Positions 1 through 5,508 of a DNA stretch of 8,858 nucleotides are shown here, in pieces. How positions within the stretch are numbered: position 1 is the first letter of the stretch; each line of letters opens with the position of its first letter. Made by a program: the position numbers and the translations under genes. The notes beneath the pieces are model-generated. The model did no database searches, was not told where the DNA came from, and saw nothing but the letters and a program-made list of their open reading frames with translations. The stretch is from Candidatus Doudnabacteria bacterium (GTDB taxonomy: Bacteria > Patescibacteriota > Doudnabacteria > UBA920 > 2-01-FULL-50-11), in assembly GCA_016205055.1 (NCBI GenBank), contig JACQJK010000119.1, positions 1 through 8,858 on the forward strand, written 5' to 3'.

Positions 1-2
1 AA

Positions 3-728
3 CTGAATATGTCCCAGGTCTTTAGCGAGGACGGCAGAAAAATTCCCGTCACTTTAATTGAAGCCGGACCATGCAAGGTGGTTCAGGTTAAATCTGCGGA
101 AAAAGACGGCTACGCGGCAGTCCAGATCGGTTACGGGAAAAAGAAAAAACCGAACCGGGCTCAAAAAGGTCATCAGCGGGGGGAGAGCTTTATGTACTTA
201 CGAGAATTTCGAGTTTCTGACCCGCAGGTATATAAAGTTGGTCAGCTGATTTCCGCCGCGGATTTTGTTCCCGGTGAGCAAGTGCAAGTGTCCGGCGTGA
301 TGAAGGGCCGGGGTTTTGCCGGTGCGGTCAAGCGGCACGGATTTCACGGCGCACCCGCCTCTCACGGGCACGATCACCCGCGGGCCGTGGGAGCGATCGG
401 CGGTCGGTTTCCCCAGCACGTTCTCCGCGGAACCAGGATGGCCGGCCGAATGGGCGGACATCAAGTCACGGTGAAGAACTTATCCATCATTGACGTGGCA
501 CCGGAGAAGAATTTGCTGGTAATCTACGGTGCGGTGCCGGGAGCAAGCAAGAGTTTGGTAAAATTGCAAACAACGGGCAAGGTGGAAAAAGAGCCGGCAA
601 AGATCTGGCAGCGCGGAGGTGCGGATGCGGAAAAAAAATCTCCCCAGAAAGCCAAAGAATCGCCTGAAGACCAAACTGACAAACCCGAAGCGTCTGCTGT
701 TGATCAAATTAAAGCCAGATCCGCCTAG
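3..728 (+). CDS. rplC: 50S ribosomal protein uL3 (5' partial)
   Basis: uL3 is a primary 23S rRNA-binding protein whose extension reaches toward the peptidyl-transferase centre. From the first in-window ATG (position 9), the SEDGRKIPVTLIEAGPC stretch, the GFAGAVKRHGFHGAPASHG region (residues 102-120) and RMAGRMG (143-149) are diagnostic. Known uL3 proteins begin about ten residues earlier with a stretch like ILGKKxxMSQxF. The reading frame stays open upstream of the ATG (Leu-Asn codons at 3-8), so the real start very probably lies outside the window and Met at 9 is internal. At the position of the E. coli glutamine methylated by PrmB (MAGQMG) there is Arg147, so that modification cannot occur here. 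Residues from about 190 to 239 form a charged, low-complexity C-terminal tail (Lys, Glu, Asp, Pro, Ala) beyond the usual end of the family. The stop is followed 14 bp later by uL4. Identity is certain; the start is not. Confidence 0.95.
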   Translation: MNMSQVFSEDGRKIPVTLIEAGPCKVVQVKSAEKDGYAAVQIGYGKKKKPNRAQKGHQRGESFMYLREFRVSDPQVYKVGQLISAADFVPGEQVQVSGVMKGRGFAGAVKRHGFHGAPASHGHDHPRAVGAIGGRFPQHVLRGTRMAGRMGGHQVTVKNLSIIDVAPEKNLLVIYGAVPGASKSLVKLQTTGKVEKEPAKIWQRGGADAEKKSPQKAKESPEDQTDKPEASAVDQIKARSA

Positions 729-742
729 CTAGACAGAATTCT

Positions 743-1387
743 ATGAATAAAGTCGCGGTTTACAATAAAAATGCGGAACCAGCCGGTGAGGTCGAGCTTT
801 CTCCTGCCGTTTTTCAAGTCAAAACCAGTCCCGGACTGATTCACCAACTCGTGGTTGCCGAAAGAGCAAATAACAGGAATACCGTTGCGCACTCTAAGAC
901 TCGCGGAGAGGTGCGCGGCGGCGGGAAAAAGCCCTGGCGGCAAAAAGGCACAGGGCGCGCCCGGGCCGGTTCCATTAGAAGCCCCATCTGGAAAGGCGGC
1001 GGGGTGACTTTCGGACCCCGGCCCACTCGGGATTTTTCGCAAAAAGTGAATCGTACGCAGTTCAAAAGAGGCCTGCTTGGAGTTTTGACCGAGCGTTTAG
1101 CAAATTCCCGGCTTTTTGTGATCGAGCGGTTTGAGCTTCCAGAGATTTCCACCAAAAATTTTGTCGCGCAACTCAAAGTATTTCGGGAAAAATTCGGTCT
1201 TGCGGGCAAATCGCTCATGATTGTGACGGCGAAAGCAGACCGCAACCTTTATCGCAGCGCTCGCAGCGTTCCTTTGGCGCAAGTCTTAACCTTGCCGCAG
1301 CTTTCCGTGGACAGTTTGCTGGGAGCGGAAGCGGTATTAATTTTTAAAGACTCATTAGCCGATTTAGAGCGTCGTTTTGTGAAGTGA
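743..1387 (+). CDS. rplD: 50S ribosomal protein uL4
   Basis: uL4 binds 23S rRNA domains I and II, and its long loop lines the peptide exit tunnel at the constriction. The 214-residue product has the full family architecture. The tunnel loop (about residues 45-95) contains [19 protein letters not shown] followed by [16 protein letters not shown], nearly identical to E. coli in the region of the macrolide-sensitive lysine. The C-terminal alpha/beta globular domain runs from about 105 to 214. Length is close to the E. coli protein (about 200). The ATG at 743 gives a normal N-terminus (MNKVAVYN), but no Shine-Dalgarno motif precedes it (gaattct). It ends with TGA at 1385-1387, which shows that UGA is used as a stop. 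In E. coli uL4 is also the autogenous repressor of the S10 operon; the leader needed for that would lie upstream of this window. Confidence 0.98.
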   Translation: MNKVAVYNKNAEPAGEVELSPAVFQVKTSPGLIHQLVVAERANNRNTVAHSKTRGEVRGGGKKPWRQKGTGRARAGSIRSPIWKGGGVTFGPRPTRDFSQKVNRTQFKRGLLGVLTERLANSRLFVIERFELPEISTKNFVAQLKVFREKFGLAGKSLMIVTAKADRNLYRSARSVPLAQVLTLPQLSVDSLLGAEAVLIFKDSLADLERRFVK

Positions 1388-1392
1388 TTGCC

Positions 1393-1824
1393 ATGGGAAT
1401 TTTTGACAGATTAAAATTCAAGTCCCCAGGTTCGTCAAGTCCGAAAAAAGCAAAGGAACCCCAAGAGAACGTTTTGGATTTGGTGAAAGAGGGCGCCACA
1501 GAGAAAAAACCCAGCCAGCCCCCCAAAGAAGCAACCGGGAGCGCGTTTCGGATCTTGCTCAAGCCCGGCTATTCTGAAAAATCTACCATGCTGACCGGTG
1601 CAAGAAAGTACGTTTTCGTGGTGGCTAACTCCGCCAATAAACCGGAAGTAAAAAAAGCCGTCGAGAAAGTTTATGACGTTAAAGTCGAAAAGGTCAACAT
1701 TGTCAACCTTTCCGGAAAAGCGCGACGTTATGGACGCTCCACGGGCAGAACCCGGAGCCGGAAAAAGGCCATCGTCACTTTGCGAACCGGACAGAAAATT
1801 GAAGGGTTCGGCCAAAGTATTTAA
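1393..1824 (+). CDS. rplW: 50S ribosomal protein uL23 with N-terminal extension
   Basis: uL23 sits at the rim of the peptide exit tunnel and in bacteria is the docking site of trigger factor and SRP. The conserved core is at residues 51-141: LLKPGYSEKST (the SEK segment matches the region of the trigger-factor-contacting Glu in E. coli), KYVFVVA, then VEKVNIVNLSGKARRYGR and KKAIVTLRTGQKIE. Ahead of the core is an extra tail of about 50 residues that starts MGIFDRLKFK and continues as Lys/Pro/Glu/Ser-rich sequence, making 143 residues against about 95-100 in the usual family. I chose ATG 1393 because it gives the MGIFDRLK start. A GTG at 1384 in the same frame would overlap the uL4 stop by 4 bp and add only three residues, so it cannot be excluded. 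No clear ribosome-binding site is present for either. The gene lies 5 bp after uL4 and 5 bp before uL2. Confidence 0.96.
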   Translation: MGIFDRLKFKSPGSSSPKKAKEPQENVLDLVKEGATEKKPSQPPKEATGSAFRILLKPGYSEKSTMLTGARKYVFVVANSANKPEVKKAVEKVYDVKVEKVNIVNLSGKARRYGRSTGRTRSRKKAIVTLRTGQKIEGFGQSI

Positions 1825-1829
1825 GTTTT

Positions 1830-2669
1830 ATGTCTTTGAGGATATATAAACCAACTACACCAGGCAGGCGCTCGACTTCGGTTGTGGATTATGCGCGCGC
1901 TTTAAACAAGCGTGTTGTCACACCTCGCGGGCTTCTTTTGTCCCACGCCAAGTCGGCAGGTCGCAACAATCAGGGAAAAATCACGGTCAGGCACCGCGGC
2001 GGGGGATTTAAAAAACTCATTCGGTTGGTGGATGACCGCCGGGAAAAGTTCGACGTTCCCGCCAGAGTACAGACCGTCGAATATGATCCCGGCCGTTCGG
2101 CGTTTGTGTCCTTGCTGGCTTATAGCGACGGGGAGAAGCGTTTGATTCTTGCCCCCGACGGATTGAAAGTCGGCGATAAAGTTTTAACTTCGAAAACAGC
2201 TCCGATCAAAACCGGCAATCGCCTCCCGCTTTCGGCAATTCCCGCGGGCACCCCCGTTCACGATGTGGAGCTGTATCCTGGCGGCGGCGGAAAATTAGCC
2301 CGGGGCGCCGGGACCTGCGTGACCGTGCAAGCGGTCGAGGGCCCGACGTCGATTCTGAAATTGCCTTCTGGAGAAATCCGAAAGGTTTCCAGCAGTTGCT
2401 GGGCGACGATCGGGAATGTGTCCAACCCCGCTTGGATGAACGTCCGGATTGGCAAAGCTGGCCGCCGACGCCTTGCCGGCTGGCGTCCGTCGGTTCGGGG
2501 GAAAGCCATGAATCCGGTTGATCACCCGCACGGCGGCGGGGAAGGGCATAATCCGATTGGGATGAAATATCCGAAGACTCCTTGGGGAAAGCACGCGCTT
2601 GGAGTTAAAACCCGTAAAAAGCACAAGTATTCCGACCAGTATATTCTTAAACGCCGCCCGAAGGGCTAG
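1830..2669 (+). CDS. rplB: 50S ribosomal protein uL2
   Basis: uL2 is a primary 23S rRNA-binding protein needed for subunit association and peptidyl-transferase activity. All hallmarks are visible: YKPTTPGRR (residues 6-14), NQGKITVRHRGGGFKK (47-62), the OB-fold and SH3-like core, RKVSSSCWATIGNVSNP (184-200), and the nearly invariant MNPVDHPHGGGEG (227-239), with His232 corresponding to the conserved catalytic-centre-proximal histidine of E. coli. The basic tail KTRKKHKYSDQYILKRR follows. Length of 279 matches the family (about 273-280), with no insertions or truncation. The ATG at 1830 is preceded by ttaagtttt, without a Shine-Dalgarno motif. An 8-mer GTTTTATG covers this start and recurs just after the uL2 stop, where it forms the left arm of a hairpin. 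The gene is followed by an unusual 163-bp gap before uS19, normally its immediate neighbour. Confidence 0.98.
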   Translation: MSLRIYKPTTPGRRSTSVVDYARALNKRVVTPRGLLLSHAKSAGRNNQGKITVRHRGGGFKKLIRLVDDRREKFDVPARVQTVEYDPGRSAFVSLLAYSDGEKRLILAPDGLKVGDKVLTSKTAPIKTGNRLPLSAIPAGTPVHDVELYPGGGGKLARGAGTCVTVQAVEGPTSILKLPSGEIRKVSSSCWATIGNVSNPAWMNVRIGKAGRRRLAGWRPSVRGKAMNPVDHPHGGGEGHNPIGMKYPKTPWGKHALGVKTRKKHKYSDQYILKRRPKG

Positions 2670-2699
2670 GTTTTATGGATTCGACCCGTTCCATAAAAC
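2670..2699 (+). promoter_or_regulatory. Perfect 10-bp inverted repeat (RNA hairpin) after uL2
   Basis: GTTTTATGGA at 2670-2679 is the exact reverse complement of TCCATAAAAC at 2690-2699, separated by a 10-nt loop (TTCGACCCGT). The stem begins on the base following the uL2 stop codon, and a G-U pair could extend it into that codon. No T-tract follows (the next bases are TCAAAGGGCG), so it is not a canonical intrinsic terminator. It could be an mRNA-processing site, a stability element or a protein-binding site that tunes uL2 versus uS19 output. The structure is directly visible; the function is inference. Confidence 0.55.
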
Positions 2700-2745
2700 T
2701 CAAAGGGCGCCCAGAACCGAAAGTGAAATGAACGCCTTCGCCCAT

Positions 2746-2767
2746 TCGGCTGCGAGCTCGTGGCCGA
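2746..2767. other. Weak palindromic element in the uL2-uS19 gap
   Basis: TCGGC at 2746-2750 pairs with GCCGA at 2763-2767, and the loop between them carries the 8-bp palindrome CGAGCTCG (2753-2760). The rest of the gap to 2832 becomes AT-rich, including a run of seven T at 2807-2813, but no strong stem sits directly before that run, so I do not call a terminator. No recognisable promoter could be fixed, although TTGAAT at 2794-2799 followed by AT-rich sequence is a weak possibility. Function unknown. Confidence 0.25.
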
Positions 2768-2832
2768 GAAGTCACCGTCAATCACCGCAAGAGTTGAATG
2801 AGCAGATTTTTTTGAATTTTTAATTTAAACGC

Positions 2833-3180
2833 ATGTCTCGATCTCTCAAAAAAGGACCGTTTGTTCAGGAGAAATTGATGAAAAAGATCGTCGCGGCTAA
2901 ATCAGAAAAGCAGGCAAAGTCCATTCGCACTTGGTCGCGCGATTCCACGATCGTTCCCGAAATGGTTGGGCTGTCTTTTGAAGTCCACAATGGCCGAAAT
3001 TTTATTCTTGTCAAACCCACCGAAGAGTCGATCGGACATAAGTTAGGAGAGTTTGCTCCGACGCGAAAGTTCACCAGGCACGGCGGGCGCATGGCCAAAG
3101 AACAGGAAATAGCCGCGGCGGAAGCGGAAAAAGCCAAGGTCACCGCGGTCAAAGCGGAAGAAGAGAAAGCGAAGAAGTAG
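2833..3180 (+). CDS. rpsS: 30S ribosomal protein uS19 with charged C-terminal tail
   Basis: uS19 sits in the head of the small subunit, contacts uS13 and lies near the A-site finger bridge. The family core is complete: [11 protein letters not shown] (residues 1-11), [16 protein letters not shown] (31-46), [10 protein letters not shown] and [18 protein letters not shown] (68-85). After residue 86 comes a tail of about 30 residues composed mostly of Ala, Glu and Lys ([17 protein letters not shown] and onward), predicted by composition to be a helix. Total length is 115 against about 92 in E. coli, whose tail is short and purely basic. The ATG at 2833 gives the canonical N-terminus. The sequence before it (ttttaatttaaacgc) has no Shine-Dalgarno motif. 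It follows a 163-bp gap after uL2 and precedes uL22 by 24 bp. Confidence 0.98.
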   Translation: MSRSLKKGPFVQEKLMKKIVAAKSEKQAKSIRTWSRDSTIVPEMVGLSFEVHNGRNFILVKPTEESIGHKLGEFAPTRKFTRHGGRMAKEQEIAAAEAEKAKVTAVKAEEEKAKK

Positions 3181-3204
3181 GGAGGAAGAAAGTTTTGAAA
3201 GATC

Positions 3205-3795
3205 ATGGCGACAGCAGTTAATAACCAAAAACAAGTCACCGCGAGATTGGGGGATTTACACATTTCTCCTCGCAAGGTAAGATTAGTTACCGATTTGATC
3301 AAGAAAAAATCGGTGGCTTCGGCGCAGACCACGCTTCGTTTTGTGTCCAAAAAAGCCGCTCGTCCGATCTTGAAACTTTTGAATTCCGCGGTCGCTAACG
3401 CCGCGCACAATTTCGGCATGAATGTTGATTCTTTGTTCGTGAAAGACATTTTCGTGAATACCGGTCAGGTTTTTCGGCGCTTTATGCCGCGGGCGCAAGG
3501 GCGCGCGTTTCCGATTAAAAAACGAACCAGCATAGTTGAACTGACTCTTGCGACCGACCCGAAAGCCAAACTTCGGCAAGCGGAAAAGTCAGTTAAAGCA
3601 AAACCCCCCGATACTCTCCAGATCCCTAAATCCAAGCTCGAAACGCCGCAGGATGAAAAAGCAATTCCGAGAAACTCCGAAAAGCTGGACGAGCAGCTGA
3701 AAAAGAAACGACCGGCAGGCGAAACCAGGAAGGGTTTTTGGAAAGGTCCTTTGAATTTGAAACGTCGGCTTTTTAACCGCAAGACCAATGCCTAA
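3205..3795 (+). CDS. rplV: 50S ribosomal protein uL22 with long C-terminal extension
   Basis: uL22 contacts all 23S rRNA domains, and its beta-hairpin lines the exit tunnel opposite uL4. The core is residues about 10-118: ISPRKVRLVTDLI, the AVANAAHNFG segment, VNTGQVFRRFMPRAQGRA and the tunnel hairpin ending KKRTSIVELTL. Residues from about 119 to 196 form an additional Lys/Pro/Glu-rich tail ending in LNLKRRLFNRKTNA. The usual family length is about 110. Tails ending in a basic F-x-R-K motif are, from memory, common in Patescibacteria, which supports the taxonomic guess. A GGAGG occurs at 3181-3185, but about 19 nt before the ATG, which is too far for normal Shine-Dalgarno pairing. Start 3205 gives MATAVNNQKQVTARL, a plausible N-terminus. 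The gene is in the same frame as uS3, with only this TAA in the open frame between them. Confidence 0.97.
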   Translation: MATAVNNQKQVTARLGDLHISPRKVRLVTDLIKKKSVASAQTTLRFVSKKAARPILKLLNSAVANAAHNFGMNVDSLFVKDIFVNTGQVFRRFMPRAQGRAFPIKKRTSIVELTLATDPKAKLRQAEKSVKAKPPDTLQIPKSKLETPQDEKAIPRNSEKLDEQLKKKRPAGETRKGFWKGPLNLKRRLFNRKTNA

Positions 3796-3803
3796 TCTAG
3801 TTT

Positions 3804-3824
3804 GCAGTCGGCAGTCAGCAGTAG
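3804..3824 (+). repeat. Three-unit period-7 tandem repeat (GCAGTCR)
   Basis: GCAGTCG (3804-3810), GCAGTCA (3811-3817) and GCAGTAG (3818-3824) are three contiguous heptamers in the uL22-uS3 gap. The first five bases are the same in all three. It is a short, slightly degenerate microsatellite-like tract. Part of the third unit also forms the left arm of a hairpin (3816-3822 with 3837-3843). No function can be assigned. Confidence 0.6.
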
Positions 3825-3843
3825 GGGTTTCATAAAACTGCTG
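3816..3843 (+). promoter_or_regulatory. Inverted repeat (possible RNA hairpin) upstream of uS3
   Basis: CAGCAGT at 3816-3822 is the exact reverse complement of ACTGCTG at 3837-3843, with a 14-nt loop; two further G-U pairs would extend the stem outward. It lies about 60 nt ahead of the uS3 start and has no following T-run, so it does not look like a terminator. Seven base pairs is short enough to arise by chance in a gap of this size. Confidence 0.3.
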
Positions 3844-3866
3844 GTCGCCAACAAAGTCAGCCATTT

Positions 3867-3894
3867 ACTACGCACTACTAACTATCTACTCGAT
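3867..3894 (+). repeat. Degenerate period-7 tract (ACTnnnn)
   Basis: ACTACGC, ACTACTA, ACTATCT and ACTCGAT follow each other at 3867-3894, each beginning with ACT. The tract is nearly free of G and differs in composition from the flanking genes. Read on the opposite strand, the first repeat tract at 3804-3824 also consists of heptads beginning ACT (ACTGCTG, ACTGCCG), so the two tracts may be related and inverted. This is pattern recognition by eye only. Confidence 0.4.
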
Positions 3895-3906
3895 CCACTC
3901 GAAAAT

Positions 3907-4563
3907 ATGGGCCAGAAAATTAATCCCAAAGTCCTCCGCTTAGGCATCACCGATCAATGGCGATCGCGCTGGATTTCTCGAGGAAATTTTGCAAAAGTTC
4001 TCAAGGAAGATGTATTGATTAGGGAATTTATTTTCCGACATCATCGCAAATCGGGCGTTGACCGGGTTGAGATTGAGCGTTTTAACGACGAGCTGCTGAT
4101 TATCATCAAAACTACGAAACCGGGAGTGTTGATTGGCCGGGCCGGTGGGGGTATTGAGGAGTTAAAGAAAAAATTAAAAAAGGAACTTGGATTAAAAGGA
4201 AATCCCAAGATAAATATTGAGGAAGTCAAGCATGTTAATCTTTCGGCTCAAGTTTGGGCCGAAAGCATAGCCGATCAGATCGAAAAGCGAGTTTCTCACC
4301 GCAAGTTGATGAAGCAGGCCCTTGACCAAATCACTGATGCGGGCGCAAAAGGCGTAAAGATTAAAATCAAAGGACGTCTGGGCGGGTCGGAAATCGCGCG
4401 CGACGAGTGGCTGTATCGTGGCAGTTTGCCGCTGCACACCTTGCGTTCGGACATTGATTACGGGGACGCAACCGCCTATACCACTTACGGGACGATTGGG
4501 GTGAAAGTCTGGATTAATAAGGGAGAAAAGTTTCAAGAGCGCGCGCACGATAAAGAATTTTAA
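3907..4563 (+). CDS. rpsC: 30S ribosomal protein uS3
   Basis: uS3 lies at the mRNA entry pore of the 30S head and takes part in the ribosomal helicase activity. The product of 218 residues starts MGQKINPKVLRLG, the canonical N-terminus. A KH domain spans about residues 40-110 with the GxxG loop as G77-R-A-G80 (VLIGRAGGGIEEL). The C-terminal domain carries HRKLMKQAL (131-139), whose Arg132, Lys133 and Lys136 correspond to the basic helicase residues of E. coli, then GRLGGSEIARDEW, PLHTLRSDIDYG and TTYGTIGVKVWI. Length is near the family norm, with a shorter C-terminal end than the 233-residue E. coli protein. I chose ATG 3907. The frame is open upstream through the whole gap (a TTG at 3802 is in frame), but those codons are repeat-derived and unlike any uS3. 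No Shine-Dalgarno motif (ctcgaaaat) precedes the ATG. Confidence 0.97.
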   Translation: MGQKINPKVLRLGITDQWRSRWISRGNFAKVLKEDVLIREFIFRHHRKSGVDRVEIERFNDELLIIIKTTKPGVLIGRAGGGIEELKKKLKKELGLKGNPKINIEEVKHVNLSAQVWAESIADQIEKRVSHRKLMKQALDQITDAGAKGVKIKIKGRLGGSEIARDEWLYRGSLPLHTLRSDIDYGDATAYTTYGTIGVKVWINKGEKFQERAHDKEF

Positions 4564-4588
4564 GAACTCAACTTAAAAACAATTTTTA
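4561..4588 (+). repeat. Copy 1 of a 28-bp repeat with AT-rich palindrome
   Basis: This segment starts with the uS3 stop codon (TAAGAAC, 4561-4567) and ends with TTAAAAACAATTTTTA (4573-4588). The second copy at 8821-8848 has the same two blocks, identical and in the same register, with five mostly different bases between them (24 of 28 positions match by my count). The 16-mer is palindromic around a CAA loop; in this copy the stem extends to 8 bp, CTTAAAAA (4572-4579) with TTTTTAAG (4583-4590). It fills most of the 41-bp gap before uL16. Confidence 0.6.
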
Positions 4589-4604
4589 AGATAGGTCCTA
4601 GGTT

Positions 4605-5015
4605 ATGTTCATACCAAAAAAGGTAAAACATCGCAAGCACCAGAAAGGAAGGTTTTTCGGGCAGTCCAAAGGGGCTTTACGCCTGGCCTTCGGTTCCTAC
4701 GGGCTGAAAGCGCAAAGTTCGGGTTGGCTGACCGCGCGTCAGATTGAAGCCGCGCGGCGCGCGATGACCAGATACGTTCAGCGCGGCGGCAAGATTTGGA
4801 TCCGGGTGTTTCCGGATAAACCCGTGACGACCCACGGGGCGGTCATGGGCGGCGGTAAAGGAAACGTCGATCATTTTGTATGCGTGGTGAAACGCGGGCG
4901 GGTGATTTTCGAAATGGATGGCGTTGCGGAAGACCAAGCCAGAGAAGCAATGCGGTTGGCATCTCACAAACTTCCTTTGCTAACAGGTTTTGTTTCCAAG
5001 TCAATGGTAAAATGA
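4605..5015 (+). CDS. rplP: 50S ribosomal protein uL16
   Basis: uL16 is a late-assembling large-subunit protein at the base of the central protuberance, positioning the A-site tRNA elbow. [44 protein letters not shown] in two blocks (residues 29-56), [13 protein letters not shown] (61-73) and GKGNVDHFV identify it. Length is 136, as in E. coli. The loop after DKP reads [13 protein letters not shown]. Compared with E. coli (ITEKPLAVRMGKGKG) it is two residues shorter, and the arginine hydroxylated in E. coli (Arg81) is absent. The ATG at 4605 lies 41 bp after uS3 and is preceded by ggtcctaggtt, at best a weak AGG. It ends in TGA, 4 bp before uL29. Confidence 0.98.
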   Translation: MFIPKKVKHRKHQKGRFFGQSKGALRLAFGSYGLKAQSSGWLTARQIEAARRAMTRYVQRGGKIWIRVFPDKPVTTHGAVMGGGKGNVDHFVCVVKRGRVIFEMDGVAEDQAREAMRLASHKLPLLTGFVSKSMVK

Positions 5016-5019
5016 GTTT

Positions 5020-5232
5020 ATGGGCGATTTTTACACCGCAAAAGATTTAAGGGGAAAAACTCCCGAACAGTTGGAGAAAATTTTGTCGGAAAAGCAAGAG
5101 CGGCTTCGCCATGAACGCTTTTCAGTCAGCGCCAAAGAAGTAAAAAACAACCAAAAAGTGAAAATGATGCGCAAAGAGATCGCCCGGATTCACACGGTGG
5201 CTAGGGAAAAGGATATAAATCCGGCCAAATAA
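5020..5232 (+). CDS. rpmC: 50S ribosomal protein uL29
   Basis: uL29 is a small two-helix protein next to uL23 at the tunnel exit. The 70-residue product matches by size, helical composition and position. It has DLRGKTPEQLEKILSEKQE (residues 9-27), where the family shows an LR.KS.EEL..L motif, then LRHERFSVSAKEVKNNQKV and MRKEIARIHTVARE, matching the family's second helix (RxxRKxIARIxTVxRE). The gene begins 4 bp after the uL16 TGA and is followed 6 bp later by uS17, the standard order. The ATG at 5020 is preceded by gagttt; translational coupling to uL16 is likely given the spacing (inference). Confidence 0.95.
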   Translation: MGDFYTAKDLRGKTPEQLEKILSEKQERLRHERFSVSAKEVKNNQKVKMMRKEIARIHTVAREKDINPAK

Positions 5233-5238
5233 ATTTCC

Positions 5239-5496
5239 ATGACTGATAATCAAGTCCCGAGGGAAACCCAATCGTTTATCGCTGAAGTTGTCGGCCGCAG
5301 CGGCTCCAAAACCGCCGTAGTTAAGTTAACTGTGGTTAAACAGCACCGCAAGTATCACAAGCGTTACTCACAGCAAAAAAAATATCTGGTTCATGACGAA
5401 CGAGAAGAGGCAAAGCCGGGTGATCGAGTTTTGATTGTTCCGGGGCGGCCGCTAAGCCGGCGGAAGCGGTTCCGGATAGCGGAAAAATTGAATTAA
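5239..5496 (+). CDS. rpsQ: 30S ribosomal protein uS17
   Basis: uS17 is an OB-fold primary 16S rRNA-binding protein of the 30S body. The 85-residue sequence shows FIAEVVGRSGSKTAVVKL (residues 13-30, the family's G.V.S..M.KTV.V segment), HRKYHKRYSQQKKYLVHDE (36-54, the conserved K-Y-x-K loop with HD), and GDRVLIVPGRPLSRRKRF (61-78, matching GD.V.I...RPLSK.K.F). Length is typical (about 84). The first 12 residues are polar and unconserved. ATG 5239 is preceded by aaatttcc, without a Shine-Dalgarno motif. It is the last gene of the S10-type cluster and leads into uL14 after 12 bp. Confidence 0.96.
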   Translation: MTDNQVPRETQSFIAEVVGRSGSKTAVVKLTVVKQHRKYHKRYSQQKKYLVHDEREEAKPGDRVLIVPGRPLSRRKRFRIAEKLN

Positions 5497-5508
5497 TTTA
5501 CCTTTGAG

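Noticed and set aside
841..1245. A 134-codon minus-strand open frame inside uL4
   Set aside because: Antisense to the conserved uL4 loop coding region, with low-complexity translation; best explained as a shadow frame.
2801..2832. An intrinsic terminator at the T-run before uS19
   Set aside because: Seven T residues occur at 2807-2813, but no stable GC-rich stem directly precedes them, and termination before uS19 would cut the operon with no evident new promoter.
2865..3449. A 194-codon open frame on the minus strand across uS19 and uL22
   Set aside because: It lies fully antisense to two unmistakable ribosomal genes, its translation resembles no family I know, and long antisense frames are common as codon-bias shadows.
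3804..3894. CRISPR array
   Set aside because: The repeats are heptamers without spacers, far shorter than CRISPR repeats, and no cas gene is nearby.
3802..3906. A TTG-started N-terminal extension of uS3
   Set aside because: The extra 35 residues come from repeat-like intergenic DNA and do not resemble uS3, while ATG 3907 gives the canonical MGQKINP start.
4589..4604. CCTAGG palindrome next to the uL16 start as an operator
   Set aside because: Six bases of self-complementarity are too little to distinguish from chance.
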